Shown here: one piece after another, positions 56,117-64,000 of the stretch
Layout of the letters: every line of letters starts with the position of its first letter
Numbering within the stretch: the first letter of the stretch is position 1
From: JACKBK01 sp963707275
GTDB taxonomy: Bacteria; Chloroflexota; Anaerolineae; JAAEKA01
DNA: 64,000 nucleotides
Reading direction: 5' to 3'
NCBI GenBank assembly: GCA_963707275.1
Contig: CAVPPH010000003.1
Location: 248,001 to 312,000, forward strand
The notes under the pieces: model-generated
What the model saw: the letters and a program-made list of their open reading frames with translations, nothing else
Told to the model about the DNA's origin: nothing
Database searches by the model: none
Position numbers and translations under genes: made by a program

Positions 56117-57604
56117 ATGACCTACCTTCCATCCGACACCCGCTACGACTCCATGACCTACCGCCGCACGCGGACGCAGCGGCCTGAAGCTGCCCGCCAT
56201 CTCGCTGGGGCTGTGGTACAACTTCGGCGGCGTCGACTCGCTTCGAGAACGGCCGCGCGATGATCCACCGCGCCTTCGATCTCGGCATCACCCACTTCGA
56301 CCTGGCCAACAACTACGGCCCGCCGCCCGGCTCGGCCGAGGAGACCTTTGGCCGCATCCTGGCCAAGGACCTGCGCCGCTACCGCGACGAGCTGATCATC
56401 TCCAGCAAGGCCGGCTACTACATGTGGCCCGGCCCCTACGGCGAGTGGGGCTCGCGCAAATACCTGATCGCCAGCCTCGACCAGAGCCTCAAGCGCATGG
56501 GGCTGGACTACGTGGACATCTTCTACAGCCACCGCCCCGACCCCAACACGCCGCTGGAGGAGACCATGGGCGCGCTGGACCACATCGTGCGCAGCGGCAA
56601 GGCGCTCTACGCCGGCATCTCGACCTACAGCCCGGAGCAGACCCGCCAGGCCGCCGCCATCCTGCGCGAGCTGGGCACGCCCTGCCTGATCCACCAGCCG
56701 CGCTACAACATGTTCGACCGCTGGATCGAGGACGGCCTGCTGGAGGTGCTGGCGGAGGAGGGCATCGGCTGCATCGCCTTTTCGCCGCTCTGCCAGGGCA
56801 TGCTGACCGACAAGTACCTCAAGGAACTGCCCGACGACTCGCGCGCCGCCAAGCTGGCCGGCGCGTTCCACTGGGGCGACAAGGTGACCGAGGATCGTAT
56901 CGCCAAGGTGCGCAAGCTGAACGAGCTGGCCGCGGCGCGCGGCCAGATCCATGGCGCAGATGGCCATCGCCTGGGTGCTGCGCCATCCCGGAATGACCTC
57001 GGCGCTGATCGGCGCCAGCAAGGTCCGCCAGATCGAGGAAGCGGTCGCGGCGCTGGACAACCTCGCCTTCAGCGACGAGGAACTGGCAGCCATCGAAGCG
57101 CATTCTGGCGGGCTAGCCGCGATGTCCCAGGCCCAGCGCTATCCCGTCATCCCGCGCACGCTCTGTTTCGTCCTCGACGGCGACGACGTGCTGCTGATCC
57201 GGCGCTCGCTGCACAAGCGGCTGTTTCCCGGCAAGGTCAACGGCCTCGGCGGGCATGTGGAAGCCGGCGAGGATGTGCTGGAATCCGCCCGCCGCGAGAC
57301 GCTGGAGGAAAGCGGCCTCGACGTCGCTGACTTCTGGCTGGCCGGCGTGGTTCACGTGGACGGTGGACTGGGCCAGGCCGCCGCGCTGGCGGATGGCGTG
57401 ATGCCGGGCGTCATGGTATTCGTCGCTGTCGGCAGCGCGCCGCAGCGCGACGTGCGCGCGTCTGAGGAAGGCGAGCTGATCTGGACGCCGCTGACTGACG
57501 TGGACGGGCTGGACTGGGTGGACGGCGACCCGCGGCTGCTACGACTGGCGCTGGAAGCGCGCGCTGCTGGCCGGCCGTTCAGCCTGTATCTCGGCGGGAC
57601 TTGA
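56117..57604 (+). CDS. Aldo/keto reductase fused to a NUDIX hydrolase
   Basis: The N-terminal part is a YghZ/KvBeta-type aldo-keto reductase: GRSGLKLPAISLGLWYNFGG, ITHFDLANNYGPPPGSAEET (catalytic Asp, Tyr), DYVDIFYSHRPDPNTPLEET and RQIEEAVAALDNLAFSDEEL. From about 57120 the same open frame continues as NUDIX: RTLCFVLDGDDVLLIRRSLH, GLGGHVEAGEDVLESA then RRETLEESGLDV (a full NUDIX box), VPDFW-like VADFWLAGVVHVDG. No stop lies between; the ATG at 57123 could be a separate start. Breaks near 56170, 56240 and 56950 are single-base. The last reductase helices after EELAAIEA are replaced. Substrates are unknown. Confidence 0.8.
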
Positions 57605-57626
57605 GGTGACTAGAAGTTTCGTTCCC

Positions 57627-57691
57627 AGGTGACAGGCACTTTTCGAAGACTCCTGAAGTGAAGCAGAAGGAGCCGAAAGTGCCTGTCACCT
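57627..57691. repeat. 65-nt palindromic element B, copy 2 (reverse orientation)
   Basis: AGGTGACAGGCACTTT (57627-57642) pairs with AAAGTGCCTGTCACCT (57676-57691). Compared with copy 1 at 15736-15800 the stem has a paired change (CAGTCAC/GTGACTG to CAGGCAC/GTGCCTG), preserving pairing. Confidence 0.88.
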
Positions 57692-57708
57692 CAAGCACGC
57701 GAATCGTT

Positions 57709-57737
57709 TTGACAAACGGCGACGGCTGTGCTACCAT
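57709..57737 (+). promoter_or_regulatory. Promoter for the SAM-I/aspartokinase unit
   Basis: TTGACA (57709-57714), 17 bases, TACCAT (57732-57737), with the start of transcription near 57745, shortly before the aptamer. Confidence 0.75.
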
Positions 57738-57763
57738 CGCCGATACAACTGAAAACTGACTGC

Positions 57764-57961
57764 GCTCTTATCCAGAGAGGTTGAGGGACCGGCCCTATGA
57801 AACCTCGGCAACCAGACGGGTGTGCAGTGACCAGCAAGCAGTAGACAGTCAACAGTAAACAGTGATCCATCACTGACAACTGTTTACTGATTACCGGTTA
57901 CTGATCACTGACCACTCACCAAGGTGCCAACTCCGGCAGCGAAAGCTGGGAGATGAGAGGC
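57764..57961 (+). ncRNA. SAM-I (S-box) riboswitch with an expanded P3 arm
   Basis: The conserved segments are in order: CTCTTATCCAGAGAGG, GAGGGACCGGCCCTATGAAA and CCTCGGCAACC (57765-57812), then after an enlarged P3, AAGGTGCCAACTCC, GGCAGCGAAAGCTGGGAGA and GATGAGAGG (57921-57960). P1 closes CTCTTATC with GATGAGAG. An intrinsic terminator follows at 57996. High SAM should cause termination and repress aspartokinase. P3 normally spans about 20-30 bases; here 57813-57920 holds a family H repeat. Confidence 0.92.
57820..57919. repeat. AGT-rich heptamer-type repeat (family H) within riboswitch P3
   Basis: GGTGTGCAGTGACCAGCAAG and CAGTAGACAGTCAACAGTA on the left face TGTTTACTGATTACCGGTTA and CTGATCACTGACCACTCACC on the right, a near-complete long hairpin. 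Confidence 0.8.
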
Positions 57962-57995
57962 GATGACGATGACGCATCCCCTGCTCGTTTGCCCC

Positions 57996-58018
57996 ACCCG
58001 CTGATTGCGGGTTTTTTA
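57996..58018 (+). terminator. Intrinsic terminator of the SAM-I leader
   Basis: ACCCGC (57996-58001), loop TGATT, GCGGGT (58007-58012) and then TTTTTATT. Confidence 0.85.
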
Positions 58019-58085
58019 TTTGCTGTGCCCCGCTTCCACCTCTCTCAAGAGCGATTTCCTGAAGACAAGGAGTTGTAAGATCATC

Positions 58086-59512
58086 ATGCGTGTACTGAAA
58101 TTTGGCGGCACATCGGTCGGCAGCGTCGAGGCATTCGGCCAGGTAGCTAAGATCGTCGCGCGGGCGCGCGAACAGGACTCGCAGGTCATCGTCGTCACCT
58201 CAGCCATGAGCGGCGTCACCGACACGCTGATCAACGCCGCGAAAGCCGCGGCTGCCGGTGACCGCAAGCCCTACCGCGAGGCGCAGGAGGATTTGCTGGC
58301 CAAACACCAGATGGTGGCCGGGCAGCTCATCAACGACGGCGTGGAGCGGGCCGCGCTGGGCCGGCTCTTCGAGTCGCGCCTCAACAGCTTCGAGCGGCTC
58401 TGTCGCAGCGTCGATGTGCTGGGCGAGCTGACGCCGCGCGGCCTGGACGTGATCTCCGGGACTGGGCGAACGGCTGGCTGCGCCGCTGCTGGCCGCCGTG
58501 CTGCGCACCCACGGCGTCGCCGCCGAGTGGGTGGACGCGGCTGAGCTGATCGTGACCGACAACAACTTCGGGTCGGCGAACCCGCTGGAGGAACCGACGG
58601 CGCGCCATGCCCAGGCCCGACTGATGCCGCTGCTCAGCGGCGGCATCGTGCCGGTGGTGACCGGCTTCGTCGGCGCGACGGAAGCCGGCATCAGCACCAC
58701 GCTGGGGCGCGGCGGTTCCGACTACTCTGCCGCCATTCTGGGCGCGGCGCTCAACGCCGACGAAGTGCAGATCTGGACCGACGTCAGCGGCATCCTGACC
58801 GCCGATCCGCGCATCGTCCCCGACGCGCGCACCATCACGGAGATCTCCTACATCGAAGCGGCCGAGCTGGCGTTCTACGGCGCCAAGGTGCTGCATCCCA
58901 AGACCATCCTGCCGGCCGTGGAGCGCGGCATCGCCATTCGCGTGCTCAATACCTTCGAGCCGGATCATCCCGGCACCGTGGTGGTCAAGGAGCCGAAGCC
59001 CAGCAAGGATGTCGCGAAGGCCATCTCAGCCATCAAGGGGCTGACCATGGTGACGGTCGAGGGCAGAGGAATGCTGGGCGTGCCGGGCATCGCGGCGCGC
59101 ACCTTCACTGCGGTCGCCCGCGCCGGCGCCAACGTGCTGATGATCAGCCAGTCGTCGTCGGAGCAAAGCATCAGCTTCGTGATCCGCGAGCTGGATCAGC
59201 CGGTCGGTGGTCTCAGAACTGGAAAAGGAGATGGCACGCGAGATCGCCAGCCATCACATCGACCGGGTCAACGCGCTGGAAGGGATTGTGATTGTCGCCG
59301 TCGTTGGCGCGTCGATGAAGGGAACCCCCGGCATCTCCGCGCGCATCTTCGGCGCGCTGGGCGAGGCGCTCATCAACGTCATCGCCATCGCGCAGGGCAG
59401 CAGCGAGTGCAACATCTCACTGGTCGTGGCGCGTGGCGACGCCGACGAGGCAGTGCGGCGGATTCATGCGGCGTTTCGGTTGAACGAACTCAACGGGAAC
59501 AACGGCGAGTAA
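58086..59512 (+). CDS. lysC: Aspartate kinase, two frame breaks
   Basis: This catalyses the first step to lysine, threonine and methionine. The start MRVLKFGGTSVGSVEAFGQV (58086, after AAGGAGTTG) is the family opening; a longer upstream frame begins inside the leader terminator. VIVVTSAMSGVTDTLINAAK follows. An extra G near 58460 breaks ISGLGERLAAPLLAAVLRTH. TGFVGATEAGISTTLGRGGS and DYSAAILGAALNADEVQIWT are intact. Two ACT domains follow: VTVEGRGMLGVPGIAARTFT, and after a second break near 59210, IVIVAVVGASMKGTPGISAR with AQGSSECNISLVV. The repaired length is about 475 residues. The SAM-I riboswitch upstream implies methionine-linked control. Confidence 0.93.
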
Positions 59513-59583
59513 ACGACGACCATGATCGGGGCGACGCGACATGGCCCTTGTTCCCGAACGCACTGCCGGAACGCGCTCGCTCG

Positions 59584-60009
59584 TCAGAGTTCCTGAGGCG
59601 GATGCCAGCCAGCCAACGCCCATTGCCGGCGCGCAGGAACGATAAACCGATTGTTCAAACGCAGTGCTTCTACCGTAGCGGGGCCCGTTGCAGTCAGGCC
59701 AATGATCTCACTGCCGTCGTCGCTCCAGCGGAAGTGCTCTTCCCAGCTTTCGATCCTTGGATTGAACAAGCTCGCTTTTGTCCCGGTAACGGGGTCCGTG
59801 GCTTCCGTTTGCGCACCCTTATAGCTATTGCACCAGGCGCATGACAACCACAAATTCTCTTCGCCCGACGATCCCCCGTGAACAAGTGGAACAATGTGAT
59901 CGACATGCATCTGCGCGCCGCTGATAGCTTGCGGCGTCAGACAATAACCGCATCGATGTCCTGCAGCCGCAGCGATACGGCCTCTCGTAGCTTTCGAGAT
60001 CGAAGACAT
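59584..60009 (-). CDS. HNH endonuclease
   Basis: This 141-residue nuclease has the zinc and metal motif CGYCLTP near residue 20, HVDHIVPLVHGGSSGEENLW (HNH core DHIxPxxxGG) and LSCAWCNSYKG (second Cys pair and N-H-equivalent). The C-terminal tail has WSDDGSEIIGLTATGPATVE. It is co-directional with and eight bases after its small partner gene, convergent to aspartokinase. It belongs to the type found with small DNA-interacting partners in Chloroflexota. Confidence 0.88.
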   Translation of the reverse strand: MSSISKATRGRIAAAAGHRCGYCLTPQAISGAQMHVDHIVPLVHGGSSGEENLWLSCAWCNSYKGAQTEATDPVTGTKASLFNPRIESWEEHFRWSDDGSEIIGLTATGPATVEALRLNNRFIVPARRQWALAGWHPPQEL

Positions 60010-60017
60010 CTGAAACC

Positions 60018-60425
60018 CTAGCTTGAGGCGAGCAGTGGGCGTCCCCCGCGCATGCTCAACACAGCAAACGCCCGGGCCTTACGTAGTGTAAAGCGTCCGT
60101 ACTCCTCGCGCAGCGACTCAAGTTCGGCCATTTCATCGACCGTGTGCGAGCGCTCGCTGCCCAGTTTATCCAATTCACGAAGACGTTGTTGCTGGGCCAG
60201 GGGCATGGCGCTGTGAGCTACTGCCCACAGCGCCTCATCGCTCAGCCAGGTCAACTCTGCTAACTCACGCTGCATGTCTGCTGGCGCATCTTGAATACTC
60301 GGAAATGCGGCCGCAAGCGCGTCGCTGAGAACATCTTCTATCGGTCGCTGCAAAACTCTGGCCGCCATTCGAGCGCGCTCGAAGGTAGTATCAGACAAGT
60401 GAAGCGTTACATTGCGTAGAGCCAT
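60018..60425 (-). CDS. Conserved helical partner of the HNH nuclease
   Basis: This 135-residue protein begins MALRNVTLHLSDTTFERARM, then AARVLQRPIEDVLSDALAAA, a ribbon-helix-like start followed by helices (HSAMPLAQQQRLRELDKLGS, ESLREEYGRFTLRKARAFAV). The start codon at 60425 is chosen over an upstream in-frame one because of the AAGGAAGAACCTC site. It is eight bases before the HNH gene and overall comparable in size and position to the 53464-53871 protein. Confidence 0.68.
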   Translation of the reverse strand: MALRNVTLHLSDTTFERARMAARVLQRPIEDVLSDALAAAFPSIQDAPADMQRELAELTWLSDEALWAVAHSAMPLAQQQRLRELDKLGSERSHTVDEMAELESLREEYGRFTLRKARAFAVLSMRGGRPLLASS

Positions 60426-60499
60426 GAGGTTCTTCCTTACTCCGCTATCCAGCACAAAGCCGTAATCGTCAGTACGACTCGCATCGTTCAACGATGCGG

Positions 60500-60528
60500 A
60501 TTCTACCACACCTGAGTACTGCCACCAA
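60500..60528 (-). promoter_or_regulatory. Promoter for the HNH pair
   Basis: On the minus strand, TTGGTG (60528-60523), 17 bases, TAGAAT (60505-60500). It starts just beyond the end of the epimerase gene. Confidence 0.6.
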
Positions 60529-60530
60529 GA

Positions 60531-61515
60531 CTAAATCGCACCCTCCGCCCGCAGCCACGCGACCGCCCGCTCGATGGTCGTCTCCAGCGGCGTCACGGTG
60601 AATCCCAGTTCGTCCACCGCCTTGCTATTGTCGGCGTAGATGAAGCGCGAGCCGAAGCGCAGCACATCGCCCGAAAGGGGCAACCGGCGCGGCGAGAGAC
60701 GGTTGGCGCCATCAAGCAGCGCGCCAAGGGGACGAATCAGCGAACGTGGAATATTTCCTCTGGGTGGCGGGACCGCGAGTATCGCAGCGATGCGGCGCGT
60801 CAGGTCGAGGTTGCTGACGTTGGCGCCGGCCAGCAGATAACGCTCACCGGGCCGGCCGCGTCTGCAACGCCTGCAGGTGGCCGCGGCCCAAATCCACGGC
60901 GTCGACCACATTGATTCCGCCCGGTGGCACCAGCGGAACGCGTCCGCGCTGCACCTCCAGGATGATCTGGCTGTTGGTCAGCGTCACATCGCGCGGGCCT
61001 AGCACCACCGTGGGGTTGACAATGACCGCGTGCAGACCCAGTTCGACTGCGCGCTGCACTTCCAGCTCCGCCAGATGCTTGCTGTATCCGTAGGGATAGG
61101 CATCGGGCGGCAGGTTGTACTGGTGCGTCTCGTCAACGGGCCGGTCGTCGTCAGCGAAGCCCAGCGCGGCCTGGGAGCTGGTGTGCACCAGTCTCGCCAC
61201 GCCGGCTGCCAACGCCGCTTCGACCACGTTGCGCGTGCCCGCCACGTTGACAGCGTGCAGCCGCGCGCCATCCTGATCCCAGTAATCGGCGGTAACCCCG
61301 GCCACATGAAAGACCGCGTCGCAGCCTGTTACAGCCGAGCGGAGCGACTCGGCATCTGTGACATCGCCGAGCGCCGGTTCATACGCCAGCCCCTGCAAAG
61401 CAGCCAACGAGGAGGAGCTGCGATGCAGCGCGCGCACATGCCAGCCGGCCAGACTGAGCGCCTCGACGACATTAGCTCCAACAAATCCGGTCGCGCCGGT
61501 CACGAGTGCGAGCAT
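60531..61515 (-). CDS. NAD-dependent epimerase/dehydratase (dihydroflavonol reductase-like)
   Basis: This is an extended SDR of about 328 residues. MLALVTGATGFVGANVVEAL carries the TGxxGxxG NAD motif. DAVFHVAGVTADYWDQDGAR, LVHTSSQAALGFADDD and YGYSKHLAELEVQRAVELGL contain Ser and the YxxxK catalytic pair. One extra C near 60850 breaks the frame after HLQALQT; the end resumes GRPGERYLLAGANVSNLDLT and finishes AVAWLRAEGAI. It resembles hopanoid/sugar-associated and flavonol reductase SDRs. Substrate unknown. Confidence 0.86.
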
Positions 61516-61546
61516 GAAGAGATGTCCAAAATCGGCCAGACTCGTT

Positions 61547-61574
61547 CGTAGCAGGCGCTGAAGCGCCTACTACG
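61547..61574. repeat. Small palindrome beside the epimerase start
   Basis: CGTAGCAGGCGCT followed by AGCGCCTACTACG, a nearly perfect 13-bp self-complementary unit with a two-base loop. Confidence 0.7.
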
Positions 61575-61595
61575 GCCTTGGAATACACCCAAAAG

Positions 61596-61639
61596 AAAGG
61601 GACAAGGCGGCTGGTTTACACCGGCATCCTTGTCCCTTT
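61596..61639 (-). terminator. Terminator of the sugar ABC ATPase gene
   Basis: On the minus strand AAAGGGACAAGG (61639-61628) pairs with CCTTGTCCCTTT (61607-61596) and is followed by CTTTTGGG. It lies about 50 bases after the gene stop. Confidence 0.62.
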
Positions 61640-61687
61640 GAGCATCTTTCTGCGAAAACAGGGCGATGCGACTGGCAACGCTGGCTA

Positions 61688-62789
<1,102 letters not shown>

Positions 62790-63254
62790 TGCGGCATACT
62801 CCTTCTGGTGGAGTGGGCACTGCTGGGAACACAGAACTTTTCGGTCGGGCCAGCGATAGGCCCGGGCATGTCGCCAAAACCGTTGATCCTCAGCGTGCGT
62901 GGAGGTTAGATAGGTGGCGGGGTGACAGGGTGAGGTTGCGAGCAGTCTGGAGCCATCCGGGGTGGTGGATGAAGGAGCCGCTCCCGCCGAGCGGTCGTGA
63001 GCAGTCCAAACCTGGTGGTCAGACCTCCTTTCGATTGAAGCAGGCCGGCATGAAAGCCGGGCGAGGAAGCGCTGAACAATGCCAGCGCAAGCAATGGCGA
63101 GATTATAGCACAGGCCGCTGTGACGCGCAAAGCGGTTTGCAATCTGATTCGCAGCGATCCAGTATTCGTCCTGCACGGAAAATTCTGGACTTCTCACCTC
63201 CGCGGGACTGACAAACAGAATATCGGTTAACGATTACCGTTCACCGATTACCGA
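62790..63254. other. Promoter and long leader of the sugar ABC ATPase gene
   Basis: Read on the minus strand, TTGCGC (63130-63125), 17 bases and TATAAT (63107-63102) form a promoter, leaving a leader of about 300 bases. The leader holds a small CCGGCTTTCATGCCGG hairpin (about 63045-63061) and no clear riboswitch or reading frame. A family H repeat borders the next gene at 63218-63257. Confidence 0.5.
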
Positions 63255-64000
63255 TCACTGCCCCAACAGTCGCGCCACGGCCGCGGCGCGGTTGTTGACC
63301 TCCAGCTTGGCAAAAATGGCCTTCAGGTGGCGTTTGACCGTGTTCTCCGAGATCACCAGCGCCTCGGCCATCTCGCGGTTGCTCAGTCCCTGGCCCAGCA
63401 GCTCCAGCACCTCGCGCTCACGCTCGGTCAGCGCAGCCAGCGCGCCGACCGGCGCGGCGGCCAGCGCGCGGTCCACCAGCCGCAGAAACGCCTGGCGGTC
63501 GAAATCACGCTTTTCCAGATAACCCACAATCGCGCGCCGCTCGAATGCCTTGTCCACATCCGCCGGCCAGGCGGACCCGCTGACGACGATGGCCGGAATG
63601 CCGGCCCGGTCGGTGCTCTCCAGCAGACGCAGGCCGTCGGTGTTGTCGAACGGAGCGACGGAGCTCGCCAGAGTCAGATCGACCACCGCCAGCGTGTAGA
63701 CGTTGTGACGCAACATGCCCAATGCCTCGCCGTAGCTGCGGCTTGTGTGCACCTGGAGGTCACGCTCGCTCAGCAGTTCCGACAGAACGCTGCGCCAGCC
63801 GGCGTCGTCCTCCACCAACAGCGCCAGCCGCAGGCCATCGCCCGTAGGCAGCGACTCGCCGCCGGGCGCGCTTGCTGGAGCCATCGGTTGATCATCAGCC
63901 ACGCCGGCACGCGCGCCGGTCAGTATCTCGCGCACGATGCGGCGAAACTCGGAACGGCGAAAGGCCTCTTTGCGCAGACAGGTCAGCGCGCCATGCACCG
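63255..64000 (-). CDS. LuxR/NarL-type response regulator (5' end outside window)
   Basis: The C-terminus is a LuxR helix-turn-helix: ALTEREREVLELLGQGLSNR, then EMAEALVISENTVKRHLKAI. Before it lies a receiver-like domain (RLALLVEDDAGWRSVLSELL, VVDLTLASS with the phospho-acceptor Asp, PAIVVSGSAW and YLEKRDF with Lys). Upstream, CLRKEAFRRSEFRRIVREIL looks like the last helix of another receiver domain, so the protein very likely continues beyond the window as a two-receiver regulator. It may pair with a histidine kinase outside the window. Confidence 0.83.
   Translation of the reverse strand, partial: VHGALTCLRKEAFRRSEFRRIVREILTGARAGVADDQPMAPASAPGGESLPTGDGLRLALLVEDDAGWRSVLSELLSERDLQVHTSRSYGEALGMLRHNVYTLAVVDLTLASSVAPFDNTDGLRLLESTDRAGIPAIVVSGSAWPADVDKAFERRAIVGYLEKRDFDRQAFLRLVDRALAAAPVGALAALTEREREVLELLGQGLSNREMAEALVISENTVKRHLKAIFAKLEVNNRAAAVARLLGQ

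Overview
The window reads like a chromosomal segment of a GC-rich, probably anaerobic or facultative member of the Chloroflexota (Anaerolineae/Caldilineae-like). This is an inference from three things: a F420-type redox pair, a T-box and a SAM-I leader in a high-GC background, and intergenic space filled with many families of short palindromic and heptamer-like repeats. There is no rRNA, CRISPR array, phage or complete insertion sequence, and I saw no tRNA gene. About 25 genes are broken by single-base indels. Nearly all that I could resolve are one extra base beside an otherwise intact reading frame, so I annotate these as one gene each and treat most breaks as probable assembly error.

Region 1 (1-17.6 kb, all minus strand) is one co-directional block. 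A GntR/UTRA regulator comes first, then carbamate kinase, a YgeY-type M20 hydrolase, a YgeW/OTC-type carbamoyltransferase, two PLP lyase/synthase-like enzymes, a small membrane protein, an NADPH:F420 reductase-like protein, a fused selenium-dependent-XDH-type molybdenum hydroxylase, an F420/FMN luciferase-like oxidoreductase, and a BmpA/NupBC-type nucleoside ABC transporter (two permeases, lipoprotein, ATPase). It resembles the E. coli yge/yqe/xdhD purine and amino-carbamoyl catabolic clusters, with F420 partners added. A good promoter precedes the regulator.

Region 2 (17.8-23.5 kb, plus) has a Glu/Leu-type dehydrogenase behind a short leader with a terminator, an RNA m5U methyltransferase, a class IV aminotransferase with a decayed sulfotransferase behind it, and a DUF998 membrane protein. 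Region 3 (23.6-30.3 kb, plus) is a tight, partly overlapping set: VOC protein, two stand-alone E2-like acyltransferase-fold proteins, a membrane-anchored serine hydrolase, an alpha/beta hydrolase, a UGT-like glycosyltransferase and an MDR oxidoreductase. I do not recognise this set as a known pathway, and it is a candidate new system. An SHMT-like PLP enzyme and a low-GC insert follow.

Region 4 (33.7-43 kb) holds housekeeping genes: metallophosphatase, Ppx/GppA, MgtE, an Old Yellow Enzyme, a 4Fe-4S protein, thioesterases and a Uma2 nuclease. Region 5 (43-53.4 kb, plus) is a T-box-led tryptophan cluster: trpS, trpG, trpD, trpC, an aromatic amino acid decarboxylase, trpF, a phosphoesterase, a NUDIX-GrpB fusion and trpB. 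trpE and trpA are not in the window.

Region 6 (53.4-64 kb) has a small nuclease/defence-like patch (DUF1016, HigA remnant, GIY-YIG), an aldo/keto reductase-NUDIX fusion, a SAM-I riboswitch controlling aspartokinase, an HNH nuclease with its small partner, an NAD-dependent epimerase, a sugar ABC ATPase and a truncated LuxR-type response regulator. The most unusual overall feature is how repeats are used. The same AGT-rich repeat family sits inside the variable arms of both the T-box and the SAM-I leader and supplies the stop codons of three genes, while other repeats interrupt two coding sequences.
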